DNA of 64,000 nt. Source: Dyella_B acidisoli (lineage in GTDB: Bacteria > Pseudomonadota > Gammaproteobacteria > Xanthomonadales > Rhodanobacteraceae). Below are positions 26,162-34,670 of this stretch, piece by piece; within the stretch, counting starts at the first letter, position 1; every line of letters starts with the position of its first letter. A program made the translations under genes and the position numbers. The stretch spans positions 3,162,001 through 3,226,000 of the forward strand of contig NZ_CP064031.1 in assembly GCF_049532895.1 (NCBI RefSeq). Reading direction: 5' to 3'. The notes under the pieces are model-generated. The model searched no databases. It was not told the DNA's origin and saw nothing but the letters and a program-made list of their open reading frames with translations.

Positions 26162-26754
26162 GACATTCGATCCTCGCGGTCTGAGAGAAGTGGCCGCAAC
26201 TTTTCATCGATCGCCTCACGTGCCCGGAAGATGCGCGAACGCACCGTACCGATCGGGCAGCCCATGGCCTCGGCAATCTCTTCGTAGCTGAGGCCTTCCA
26301 CTTCACGCAGGGTGATGGCTGTCCGCAGCTCCTCGGGCAAGGCTTGGACAGTGGCGAATACCGTTTGTTCAATTTCTTGTCGCATTAATTCGCGTTCGGG
26401 GGTGGCGCTTTCCTGCATGCGGTCAGCACCAGGCACATAGACCGCATCTTCGATCGCAATGTCGTCGGTCGGCGGCCGCCGGCCCATGGCCACCAAGTGA
26501 TTCTTGGCCGTGTTCACGGCAATTTTGTACATCCAAGTATAGAAAGCACTCTCGCCGCGGAACGAGCCGATCGCCCGCCACGCCCTGACGAAAGCCTCCT
26601 GGGCCACGTCCTCGCATTCGGCTGCGTTGTGTACGTAGCGGGAAATGAGGCTGATGACCTTGTTCTGATATTTGCGCACCAACAGATCGAAGGCGCGCTT
26701 GTCTCCGTTTTGTACACGCTCAACCAGCGCACTATCGAGTTCGTTGTCGCCCAT
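26158..26754 (-). CDS. rpoE: RNA polymerase sigma-E factor
   Basis: A 198-residue ECF sigma factor of the RpoE/AlgU group controlling the envelope-stress regulon. Region 2 contains YQNKVISLISRYV and AAECEDVAQEAFVRAWRAI, and region 4 ends in LREVEGLSYEEIAEAMGCP followed by GTVRSRIFRARE. The ATG at 26754 is preferred over the one at 26775 because GAAGGAGA lies eight to nine bases upstream and the protein then starts MGDNELD like AlgU. A sigma-E-type promoter about 60 bases upstream (26817-26844) suggests that it drives its own transcription. Confidence 0.97.
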   Translation of the reverse strand: MGDNELDSALVERVQNGDKRAFDLLVRKYQNKVISLISRYVHNAAECEDVAQEAFVRAWRAIGSFRGESAFYTWMYKIAVNTAKNHLVAMGRRPPTDDIAIEDAVYVPGADRMQESATPERELMRQEIEQTVFATVQALPEELRTAITLREVEGLSYEEIAEAMGCPIGTVRSRIFRAREAIDEKLRPLLSDREDRMS

Positions 26755-26816
26755 CCGGGCCGTCTCCTTCGTCACTGGACCATGCCGGGACTTTCCCCGT
26801 CGGATGGATGAGCTGC

Positions 26817-26844
26817 TCTGACCGGCTGCGAGCCTGCAAGTTCA
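26817..26844 (-). promoter_or_regulatory. sigma-E promoter of rpoE-rseA-mucD
   Basis: On the minus strand TGAACTT (26838-26844) is followed after 16 bases by TCAGA (26817-26821), which fits the RpoE consensus GAACTT-N16-TCTGA at all but one or two positions. A start near 26810 leaves a leader of about 55 bases before rpoE. Confidence 0.75.
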
Positions 26845-26917
26845 GCAGGCGAACGTCGAGTCTATCGGCATTCTAAAGTTGGGGACATCCGTACGTGGCT
26901 CAAGCCAGCGTAGAGTT

Positions 26918-29536
26918 TTACGCTGTGACAGCCGACAGGCCCTGTCCGGACAAGAGCCGCTCACGTTCGCCCAGCAGGCGCTCGAAGGTGGGGTGCGGCA
27001 AGGGCCGGCAGAACAAGTAACCTTGCAGTTCATCGCAGTGGTTGGCGCGCAGGAACTGCAGGTGCTGCTCGATTTCCACGCCTTCGGCCACCACCCCGCG
27101 CTTGAGACGATGCGCCATTTCAATCGTAGCGCGCACGATCGCCTCATCGTCCGGATCGACACCAATATTGCGCACGAAGCTTTGATCGATCTTGATGCGA
27201 TCGGCGGGCAGCTTGCGCAGATAATCCAGGGAAGCAGCGCCGGTACCGAAATCGTCGATGGCGATGTGGCAACCCAGCTTGTGCAGCCGCTGCATGTTCT
27301 CCATCAGGTTGGGCGCGGCTTTGATGCTGATGCTTTCGGTGACTTCCAGTTCCAGTAGTCCGGGATCGAGTTCCGTTTCCTCCAGTACTGCAGCCACTAT
27401 CTCCGGCAAGTCCGGCTGCATGAGCTGTACCGCGGAGAGATTCACGCCCAGCCGCAGGCGCAGACCGAACCGATCTTCCCATTCTTTGGCTTGTTTACAG
27501 GCCGTGCGCAGCACCCATTCGCCGATCGATACGATCAGCCCGGTTTCCTCTGCCAGCGGAATGAAGAAACCGGGGCCGATGTTGCCCAGCTCCGGGTGCT
27601 CCCAACGCAGCAGCGCTTCCATGCCGACGATGTCCTCTGTTTGCGCATTGACTTGCGGCTGATAGAAAACACGCAACTCTCCGTTGCCTTCGGCATGACG
27701 CAGCCGTGCTTTCAGCGCAGCGTTCTGTTGTTCCTGCGCTGGGCTGACGTCATAGACGCGATAATTGTTGCGGCCCGCGCTCTTGGCCGCATACATCGCT
27801 TCGTCCGCATGTTTGAGCAGCGTTTCGGCGTCGAGCGCATCTTCCGGGAAGAAGCTGACACCGATGGATGCCGTCACTTGCAATTCCGGGCCGTCTTCCA
27901 GATGCAGTGGCGCATCCATCAGCTGCACGATTTTTTCCGCCACGCGCAACACGTCATCGGTCTTCACTATGTGACGCAACACGATCGTGAATTCGTCACC
28001 CGCATAACGCGCCACCGTATCGGAAGCGCGCACGCTGCTGCGCAACCGTTGCGTCACAGCAACCAGCACTTGGTCGCCCACGGCATGACCGAGCGTGTCG
28101 TTGATGAACTTGAAGCGGTCCAGGTCCACAAACAGCACCGCGAACGTTTCACCGGTGCGATTCGCCTCGCGAATGATCGTATCGAGGCGATCATTGAACA
28201 GCAGACGATTGGGTAGACCGGTGAGAGCGTCCAGCAGGCCTTCGGCGCGCCCCTGCTCGCGCGTGCGCCGCAATTCGAGCATATGCGCGAAATGCGCCGC
28301 CGTGCAATGCAACACCGGTTCCACGATGCTGGGTTCACTGAAGGGATGACGACTGCCCGCCAGCAAGGCACCTAGCACGCTGCGCCGTTCGTCGAGCAAG
28401 GGCAAGCCGACGAATCCGCGCAGACCTAATAGACCGATCAGCGGATCGACATCGGCGAGACGACGGGCATCGTTTGGATGTATCAACGCGCGACCGCTGA
28501 GCACCAGGCGCAACGAACTTTGCAATTGCGGACCGGGCCAGACTTGCTCCTCACCTCGCCAGCGCTGCACGATCTGTACCGGCACGCTGCTTTCTTCCGG
28601 GCGCGCCGACCACACTGCGATGTAATCGAGGTCCATTTCGTCGAGCAGCAGTCGCGCTGTTTCCGGCACGATCGCTTCATCGTGAGTGCCAGAGAACAAG
28701 CGCGCCAATACCGCCAAGGCGGCCCCTGGACGCACACTGGCGCTGGCGCTGCGAAACTGCAACGCAGCCATGTCGCGACCGTTTTGACGCATGCGACGCA
28801 CGTTGGCTTCGCCAGTATCGTGGCCGCGGATCGACTTGCGCCGGCACGGGAGCCAGCTTCGATCCGCATCGAAAAGTGCCTTTTCCAGGCTGACCGATTC
28901 AAAGATCAGCACTTCCGGCAACGGCGTACCGACCAGCAGGCTATTGGCCAGGCCGCTATGCCGTATGTAAGCAGGGTTTGCTTCCACTACACGCTCGGCG
29001 GCCGGATCAACGATGAGCCAATCGCCTTCGTTTTCTTCGAACACGAAGCGGTAGTGGTAGTCGCTCGCTGAAGATGCCGATGGCGCAACCAAAGGAACCA
29101 CCGGCGATGCGCTCGTGGTGGCCTCTGCAACAGGCATGCGCTTTCCGCTATGCAGTTGTTGCCAGCGCGCGATCAGCTCCGTGCCAATCTGCGATGCATA
29201 CACCCAGCTTCCAATCGCGGAGGGCAATTGCGTCGGCCTGATCGTCGCGTCATCGACCAACACAGCAATGATGGGCACGTCCGCGCATGGAGGCAGCAAG
29301 CGCAACTGTTCGCACAAGGTGGAGCTGGCACGCCCGTCGCCCTCGAAAACCACCACGATCAGCGCAAGCGGTTCGCGCCCTTCCAGCAGGATGGCTGCAT
29401 GAGTGGTGTCGCGCGCGGAGTGGATGGTCGGGTGACCCTCGCGATCAAGCACGTCGAACAGTTCGCGACGAAGCTCACGCTGAGAAGCCACCAGCAAGAT
29501 GCCAGCTTGAAAGGTCGTCACGCTCACAGCAGCCAT
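26918..29536 (-). CDS. multi-domain GGDEF-EAL cyclic-di-GMP protein
   Basis: An 872-residue cytoplasmic protein. The N-terminus (about residues 10-135) looks like a receiver domain without a clear phospho-acceptor site; a PAS-like segment (about 165-275) and a GAF-like segment (about 285-425) follow, then GGDEF (about 440-605) and EAL (about 615-865). The GGDEF signature is AGDEF (512-516), a variant that can still be active. The phosphodiesterase signature EALLRW (640-645) is intact, with DDFGTG and KIDQSFV and the late EGVE, so c-di-GMP hydrolysis is likely. Its start overlaps by 13 bases the end of an upstream gene of unknown function, showing one operon. Whether it makes or degrades c-di-GMP needs assay. 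Confidence 0.9.
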   Translation of the reverse strand: MAAVSVTTFQAGILLVASQRELRRELFDVLDREGHPTIHSARDTTHAAILLEGREPLALIVVVFEGDGRASSTLCEQLRLLPPCADVPIIAVLVDDATIRPTQLPSAIGSWVYASQIGTELIARWQQLHSGKRMPVAEATTSASPVVPLVAPSASSASDYHYRFVFEENEGDWLIVDPAAERVVEANPAYIRHSGLANSLLVGTPLPEVLIFESVSLEKALFDADRSWLPCRRKSIRGHDTGEANVRRMRQNGRDMAALQFRSASASVRPGAALAVLARLFSGTHDEAIVPETARLLLDEMDLDYIAVWSARPEESSVPVQIVQRWRGEEQVWPGPQLQSSLRLVLSGRALIHPNDARRLADVDPLIGLLGLRGFVGLPLLDERRSVLGALLAGSRHPFSEPSIVEPVLHCTAAHFAHMLELRRTREQGRAEGLLDALTGLPNRLLFNDRLDTIIREANRTGETFAVLFVDLDRFKFINDTLGHAVGDQVLVAVTQRLRSSVRASDTVARYAGDEFTIVLRHIVKTDDVLRVAEKIVQLMDAPLHLEDGPELQVTASIGVSFFPEDALDAETLLKHADEAMYAAKSAGRNNYRVYDVSPAQEQQNAALKARLRHAEGNGELRVFYQPQVNAQTEDIVGMEALLRWEHPELGNIGPGFFIPLAEETGLIVSIGEWVLRTACKQAKEWEDRFGLRLRLGVNLSAVQLMQPDLPEIVAAVLEETELDPGLLELEVTESISIKAAPNLMENMQRLHKLGCHIAIDDFGTGAASLDYLRKLPADRIKIDQSFVRNIGVDPDDEAIVRATIEMAHRLKRGVVAEGVEIEQHLQFLRANHCDELQGYLFCRPLPHPTFERLLGERERLLSGQGLSAVTA

Positions 29537-30108
29537 CGTCCGTCACGCAGGCGTGGGCGCTGGATCGTATCCGCCGCGCTGCCCAACCGCACGGCGACGT
29601 CGTCGATGCTCGAAACTAATGTTTCCGGTGCGTCCAGCAGCACCACCCGACGCACGTGACCGGCCGGTGCACGTGCGAGCTGCCGCAGCAGGGTACTGTC
29701 CGTCGGCACCAGCGGCAGGGGAAACGGAGAAAGCAGGTAGACACCGAAATGAATACTTTGCTGGATATATCGCAAGGCATTGCCCAGGCGCTGCGAGCCA
29801 GGAATGACGGCATGCGCCTCGCGCAGGTTCTCCATGCCGTTTTCCGGTCGCCACAGGTAGACCGATTGCCCGTTGAGGCGAGCAAGGGCGCGAAACTGTT
29901 CGATCACGGCATTGCTGTCCACGTGCTCAAGCACGACCAATCCCCCGGGCGCAGTCAGGATGCGCTCGTAAATGTCGCTGCCGGCAAGCGGCGCAGGGGC
30001 CATCAGGGAAGTCATACCGCCAAAAAGAGAAGTGATCGCGTCTCGTACGTTACGCGGTCGTGCGGGAAGCGCAATAGCCGGAACGCGAAGGCGTGATCCA
30101 TGCGGCAT
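29524..30108 (-). CDS. unrecognised protein co-transcribed with the GGDEF-EAL gene
   Basis: I do not recognise this 194-residue protein. It has alternating hydrophobic strands and helices (GGLVVLEHVDS, FRALARLNGQSVYLWRPENG, HFGVYLLSPFPLPLV, VRRVVLLDAPETLV) that suggest a Rossmann- or RecA-like fold, but there is no Walker A motif, signal sequence or membrane helix. The pattern faintly recalls the nucleotide-free N-terminal domain of Ycf46-type ATPases. It overlaps the GGDEF-EAL gene by 13 bases, so a role linked to c-di-GMP signalling is likely. The start is uncertain: 30108 (ATG, used here), TTG at 30144 or ATG at 30015 are all open. Confidence 0.7.
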   Translation of the reverse strand: MPHGSRLRVPAIALPARPRNVRDAITSLFGGMTSLMAPAPLAGSDIYERILTAPGGLVVLEHVDSNAVIEQFRALARLNGQSVYLWRPENGMENLREAHAVIPGSQRLGNALRYIQQSIHFGVYLLSPFPLPLVPTDSTLLRQLARAPAGHVRRVVLLDAPETLVSSIDDVAVRLGSAADTIQRPRLRDGRWLL

Positions 30109-30115
30109 ACCGATA

Positions 30116-30165
30116 CATACCGTCCCGAATGGTACGTCTCGCAATCATCGCTGCGGGACGGTATG
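30116..30165. promoter_or_regulatory. 12-bp inverted repeat between divergent genes
   Basis: CATACCGTCCCG (30116-30127) and CGGGACGGTATG (30154-30165) are perfect reverse complements 26 bases apart, in the gap between the unknown/GGDEF-EAL operon and the beta-oxidation gene. It may be an operator or a leader hairpin; no known regulator site was recognised. Confidence 0.45.
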
Positions 30166-30197
30166 GTGAGGGCCTCTCGGCCATCTCCCCAAGCCCC

Positions 30198-32261
30198 ATG
30201 TTCGAAGGATTGCGCTTCAATCACTGGAAAACGAGCCTGGATGACAGTGGCATCGTTACCCTTACCCTGGATCGCGCTCACAGCAGCGTCAACGCTATTT
30301 CCCGCGAGCTGCTGGACGAGCTCGGGCAGATCGTGGAACGGCTGGCGATCGAGAAGCCCGCTGGGGTGATTGTCCATTCGGCCAAGGCGAACGGCTTTGC
30401 GGTCGGTGCGGACATCAAAGAATTCGTTGAATACGCCAAACAAGGCACGGTGCTGGAAAACATCGAAAACGGCCAGCGCGTTTTCGATGCACTGGCACGA
30501 CTGCCCTGCCCTACGGTTGCCGCTATTCACGGCGCCTGCATGGGCGGTGGTACCGAACTGATTCTTGCCTGCCGGCAACGCATTGCCGTCGACGATGAGA
30601 AAACGCGGATCGGGCTGCCCGAGGTCATGCTGGGCATCCACCCGGGCTGGGGTGGGTCAGCCCGCCTGCCGCGTTTGATCGGCGCTGTGGAAGCACTGCC
30701 TGTGATGCTGACGGGCAAGGCCCTTTCCGCCCGCAAGGCCAAGGGTCTGGGCGTGGTCGATCGGCTGGCACGTCCGGACGAATTGATGGCGGAGGCACGC
30801 GCCCTTCTCCGCCACCCTCATGCGCGTCCGTTCGCGCAGCGAGCCACCGCCTGGGCAACCAACGCGTGGCTGGCGCGTCAAATTCTGGCGCCGATGGTGA
30901 TCAAGCAGACCGCGGCCAAGGTGCGCAAGGAACACTACCCCGCACCGTTCGCGCTGATCGATGTATGGAAGCGCGGCGGCAGCAATATCCAGCAACGCCT
31001 GAAACTCGAAGCGCGCTCGGTGGCCAAGCTGGCGGAAACATCCACAGCGCGCAACCTCATTCGCATCTTCTTCTTGCAAGAGCGCCTGAAAGGCCAAGGT
31101 AGCGGCATCGATGCCGGCATTCGCCACGTCCATGTGGTCGGCGCCGGCGTGATGGGCGGCGATATTGCCGCATGGGCAGCGTTCAAGGGTTTCGATGTGA
31201 CGCTGCAAGATCGCGAGATGAAATTCATACAGCCTGCGCTGGACCGCGCACAGTCGCTGTACGAGAAAAAACTGAAAGCGCCAGAAAAAGTCGAAGAAAC
31301 CCGCCGTCGCTTGCGCGCCGATGTCGAAGGCACTGGCGTTGCAGAGGCTGATCTTGCGATCGAGGCAATCTTCGAAAACCCCGAAGCAAAAGAAGCGCTG
31401 TACGCAACGATCGAACCGCAGCTGAGCCATAGCAATGGCGTTCTAGCGACCAATACTTCATCCATTCCGTTGGACGAATTGCGCAAGCGCTTGACGGCAC
31501 CGCAGCGTTTCCTCGGTCTGCATTTCTTCAACCCCGTAGCGCAAATGCCACTCGTGGAAGTAGTGCGCCACGATGCGCTCGATCCGGCCATCGAAAAGCG
31601 TGCGATGGCTTTCTGCAAGGCCATCGGCAAATTGCCGGTAGCAGTGAAAGGCACGCCGGGCTTTCTGGTGAACCGCATCCTGATGCCCTACCTGCTCGAG
31701 GCACTGCGTCTCTACAACGAAGGTGTGCCAGGACCCGTGCTCGACAAGGAAGCAAAAATCTTCGGCATGCCGATGGGGCCAATCGAACTGGCCGACACCG
31801 TGGGCCTCGATGTTTGCGCATCGGTCGGCAAAGAGCTCGCGCCATTCCTTGGATTGGAGCTACCACCGGGGCTGGAAGATAAGCTCGAAGCCGGCAAGCG
31901 CGGCAAGAAGGATGGCCAGGGCCTATACACTTGGCAGGAAGGCAAGCCGCAGAAGCCTCAAGTGGACCCCGACTACACGCCGCCACCGGATCTGCAAGAT
32001 CGAATGATCCTCGCCATGGTCAACGAAGCCGTTGCCTGCCTCGGCGACGAGGTCGTAGATGATGCAGACCTGCTCGATGCAGGTGTGATTTTCGGTACCG
32101 GCTTTGCCCCGTTCCGTGGCGGCCCTATTCAATACGTGCGCAGTGAAGGCGTCGAGAAAATCCGACAGAAACTCGAAATGCTGGCAAAGCGGTACGGTGA
32201 TCGCTTCCTACCGAAGAATGGGTGGGACAACGCCGCGTTGACGCAGAACGAAAGTGCTTAA
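30198..32261 (+). CDS. FadJ/FadB-type 3-hydroxyacyl-CoA dehydrogenase / enoyl-CoA hydratase
   Basis: A 687-residue fusion enzyme of fatty-acid beta-oxidation. The N-terminal crotonase domain (about residues 5-190) has ACMGGGTELILAC and the catalytic glutamate in LPEVMLGIHPGWGG. The NAD-binding domain begins with the GxGxxG motif GAGVMGG (315-321), and the C-terminal dehydrogenase domain has GLHFFNPVAQMPLVEVV (the catalytic histidine) and TPGFLVNR. It should hydrate enoyl-CoA and oxidise 3-hydroxyacyl-CoA. No thiolase gene is adjacent, unlike fadBA. I start it at 30198; the open frame back to 30093 covers the divergent promoter region. Confidence 0.9.
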   Translation: MFEGLRFNHWKTSLDDSGIVTLTLDRAHSSVNAISRELLDELGQIVERLAIEKPAGVIVHSAKANGFAVGADIKEFVEYAKQGTVLENIENGQRVFDALARLPCPTVAAIHGACMGGGTELILACRQRIAVDDEKTRIGLPEVMLGIHPGWGGSARLPRLIGAVEALPVMLTGKALSARKAKGLGVVDRLARPDELMAEARALLRHPHARPFAQRATAWATNAWLARQILAPMVIKQTAAKVRKEHYPAPFALIDVWKRGGSNIQQRLKLEARSVAKLAETSTARNLIRIFFLQERLKGQGSGIDAGIRHVHVVGAGVMGGDIAAWAAFKGFDVTLQDREMKFIQPALDRAQSLYEKKLKAPEKVEETRRRLRADVEGTGVAEADLAIEAIFENPEAKEALYATIEPQLSHSNGVLATNTSSIPLDELRKRLTAPQRFLGLHFFNPVAQMPLVEVVRHDALDPAIEKRAMAFCKAIGKLPVAVKGTPGFLVNRILMPYLLEALRLYNEGVPGPVLDKEAKIFGMPMGPIELADTVGLDVCASVGKELAPFLGLELPPGLEDKLEAGKRGKKDGQGLYTWQEGKPQKPQVDPDYTPPPDLQDRMILAMVNEAVACLGDEVVDDADLLDAGVIFGTGFAPFRGGPIQYVRSEGVEKIRQKLEMLAKRYGDRFLPKNGWDNAALTQNESA

Positions 32262-32264
32262 TGT

Positions 32265-32332
32265 GTAGGTTGGGGTGCAAACCCCAACCTCACGATTTGT
32301 GGAGCTGAAGTTGGGGTTTGCACCCAACCTAC
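32265..32332. repeat. GTAGGTTGGGG-type dispersed palindrome
   Basis: Two arms (32265-32289 and 32310-32332) are reverse complements, and each is itself a near-palindrome (GGTTGGGG...CCCCAACC). The same family occurs at 37972-38043 and in half form at 6800-6819. It starts three bases after the stop of the beta-oxidation gene and lies between convergent genes, so it may serve as a terminator. Confidence 0.65.
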
Positions 32333-32357
32333 GCAACCAAGCAAGCCTTGAAGCGGC

Positions 32358-32912
32358 TCACCACATCAAATCATCCGGAATGCCATCCTCATCCACACCG
32401 GCCGCTGCAGGATCCACCAGCAACGCCACCAGATGCGGATCAACGTCGCGCACCTGTTCCGCTACGGCCTGCGTTACCAGTAGATAACGACCAGCATTCT
32501 GCACAATGCCCAGCTTGCCGGCATTCAGATCGGCGAGCTGTCCTGCATCAACATGCACTCGGCGAATCTTGCCGCCGTATTCAAAGTGGCGCACTTGATC
32601 GACATCGTTCTTGTTGAGCGCCTGGCCTTCCAGCAGCTTCTGCACTTTCGCTTTGCGCTCGCGTTTAATACGCGCCTGTTCGGCTGCCTCCTGCTCGGCA
32701 CGCTTGCGCTCTTGCGCTTCCGTTTGCGCGCGCATCGCGTAAGCCTTACCCAGGTCAATCTCGTCGCTGCGCGGGGGGCGCGGCTTGTGCGGCGGCTTAC
32801 CCTTGGCGAACGAATTCTGCGGCTTGGGCGCAGGTTGCTGTTGACGCTTATCGTCCTTGAGTTGCTTGACGATGCCGCTCTTCAAGAGCTGATCTCGCAA
32901 TGAATCGGCCAT
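32358..32912 (-). CDS. DUF2058 family protein (YaiL-like)
   Basis: A 184-residue soluble protein beginning MADSLRDQLLKSGIVKQLK. It has a basic, glutamine/proline-rich linker (residues about 20-55), a strongly charged helix rich in Glu, Arg, Lys and Ala (about 60-105), and a compact C-terminal domain with FEYGGKIRRVHV and GRYLLV. This is the layout of the DUF2058/YaiL family, described only as nucleoprotein- or polysome-associated. The start at 32912 fits the family N-terminus; upstream codons are open but show no homology-like features. It follows slyX at 46 bases and may be in the same transcript. Confidence 0.85.
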   Translation of the reverse strand: MADSLRDQLLKSGIVKQLKDDKRQQQPAPKPQNSFAKGKPPHKPRPPRSDEIDLGKAYAMRAQTEAQERKRAEQEAAEQARIKRERKAKVQKLLEGQALNKNDVDQVRHFEYGGKIRRVHVDAGQLADLNAGKLGIVQNAGRYLLVTQAVAEQVRDVDPHLVALLVDPAAAGVDEDGIPDDLMW

Positions 32913-32958
32913 GATCGAATCCGGTGGTGCGTTGGTACGGTTTCTAGGTAATGCAGTT

Positions 32959-33171
32959 TCAATAATGCGGCGGCGGCGGTTCGCTATGCGGATCGTGTCC
33001 CTGTCCGAGGCGCACAGTTTCCAATTCGCCGCGCAGGTCGCGGACCAGGCGTTCCAATGTGGCGATGCGCACGGATTGCTCCGCATCAGCCACGATTAGT
33101 GCCTGGACGGCATCATCGATAAAAGCGAGCCGGACTTCCAGCTCCGTAAGACGCTGCTCGGTGCTGCTCAT
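32959..33171 (-). CDS. slyX: SlyX protein
   Basis: A 70-residue coiled-coil protein of the SlyX family, with the heptad-rich core EQRLTELEVRLAFIDDAVQA and the typical proline-rich end EPPPPHY. Its function is unknown. It starts two bases after the ugd stop codon, so it is part of the ugd transcript. Confidence 0.9.
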   Translation of the reverse strand: MSSTEQRLTELEVRLAFIDDAVQALIVADAEQSVRIATLERLVRDLRGELETVRLGQGHDPHSEPPPPHY

Positions 33172-33173
33172 GA

Positions 33174-34517
33174 TTACTCCGAACGTGCGACGCTACGCCC
33201 GCGGCCAATCCCGTAGTACGCCAAGCCTGCCTCTTCCACCACCGCGGGTTCGTAGATATTACGCCCATCGAAAATGGCCGGCTCCTTGAGTACCGCGCGA
33301 ATGCGGGCGAAATCTGGGCTACGGAATGCCTTCCATTCCGTGATGATCGCCAATGCATCCGCGCCGTCCAGCGCCTGATAGGCGCTATCGCACAGCACCA
33401 GATCGCCACGGTCACCGTACAAGCGGTGCACTTCCTCGCGCGCTTCTGGATCAAACGCGCGTACGTTGGCTCCGGCATCCCATAGCGCCTCCATCAGCCT
33501 GCGGCTGGAAGCTTCGCGCATGTCGTCCGTGTTGGGCTTGAACGCCAGGCCCCATAGGGCGATCGTGCGCCCACGCACGTTGCCATTGAAGTAACTGAGA
33601 ATGAAGTCGAACAGCTTCATCTTCTGATCGTGGTTGACCGCCTCCACCGCTCCGAGCAGACGCGCGCTGTAACCCACCGCACGTGCGGTGCGCTCCAGGG
33701 CCTGCACGTCCTTCGGAAAACACGAGCCGCCATAACCGGCGCCCGGATAGATGAAGTGATAACCGATGCGCGGATCCGAACCGATCCCTTGGCGCACCAG
33801 CTCCACGTCCGCACCCACGCGCTCGGCGATGTTGGCGATCTCGTTCATGAAGCTGATCTTCGTCGCCAGCATGGCGTTGGCCGCATATTTGGTCAGCTCA
33901 GCGGAACGTACATCCATGACCACAGTGCGATCATGATTGCGATTGAAGGGCGCATAGAGCTTGCGCAGCAAAGCGATTGCGCGTGCGCTTGAAGTGCCGA
34001 TCACGATACGGTCGGGACGCAGACAATCTTCGACCGCATCACCTTCTTTCAGGAATTCGGGGTTGGACGCCACATCGAATTCGATCTCGACGCCACGAGC
34101 AGCAAGCTCAGCCGCCACCGCTTCACGCACGCGATCGGCTGTCCCCACCGGCACGGTGGATTTATTGACGATCACCGCATAGCGATCCAGATGACGCCCG
34201 ACGGATCGAGCCACACTCAATACGTATTGCAGATCGGCGCTGCCGTCTTCGTCCGGCGGCGTACCCACGGCGATGAAGATGATTTGCGCATGCGCAACAG
34301 CCAATGCCGCATCTGTGGTGAATTCAAGTTGCCCATTGGCGTAATTGCGCCGCACGATCGGCTCGAGGCCCGGTTCGAAAATGGGGATTTCGCCACGACG
34401 CAGGCGCCCTACTTTGTTCTCGTCGATATCTACGCAAACGACATGATTGCCCATCTCGGCCAGGCAGGCTCCAGTAACCAAGCCCACATAACCGGTACCA
34501 AAAATGGTGACTTTCAT
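33174..34517 (-). CDS. ugd: UDP-glucose 6-dehydrogenase
   Basis: A 447-residue NAD-dependent enzyme that oxidises UDP-glucose twice to UDP-glucuronate, a precursor of exopolysaccharides and modified lipid A. The Rossmann start is FGTGYVGLVTG, the substrate segment is EFLKEGDAVEDCLRPDR, and the catalytic cysteine is in GYGGSCFPKD. The C-terminal domain has GLAFKPNTDDMREA. No polysaccharide cluster is adjacent. The message continues into slyX. Confidence 0.96.
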   Translation of the reverse strand: MKVTIFGTGYVGLVTGACLAEMGNHVVCVDIDENKVGRLRRGEIPIFEPGLEPIVRRNYANGQLEFTTDAALAVAHAQIIFIAVGTPPDEDGSADLQYVLSVARSVGRHLDRYAVIVNKSTVPVGTADRVREAVAAELAARGVEIEFDVASNPEFLKEGDAVEDCLRPDRIVIGTSSARAIALLRKLYAPFNRNHDRTVVMDVRSAELTKYAANAMLATKISFMNEIANIAERVGADVELVRQGIGSDPRIGYHFIYPGAGYGGSCFPKDVQALERTARAVGYSARLLGAVEAVNHDQKMKLFDFILSYFNGNVRGRTIALWGLAFKPNTDDMREASSRRLMEALWDAGANVRAFDPEAREEVHRLYGDRGDLVLCDSAYQALDGADALAIITEWKAFRSPDFARIRAVLKEPAIFDGRNIYEPAVVEEAGLAYYGIGRGRSVARSE

Positions 34518-34618
34518 CGCGGGGGATCAACGCCTTAGTTAAGGGGCGAGGATTCTAACAGCCCCAAAAGAAACGCCTATGTCAACGACACAGGCGTGTG
34601 AGCCCGTGTAAAGCAAAC

Positions 34619-34641
34619 GGGGCGCGAATCGTTCGCGCCCC
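34619..34641 (-). terminator. hairpin downstream of the FKBP gene
   Basis: A perfect 10-bp stem (GGGGCGCGAA / TTCGCGCCCC) around a 3-base loop, 30 bases after the end of the FKBP gene. A second hairpin (ACGCCTATGT / ACACAGGCGT) lies at 34573-34598. Termination is likely. Confidence 0.6.
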
Positions 34642-34670
34642 GTTCATACAAGCTCGTTCTAGCGCGGTGA

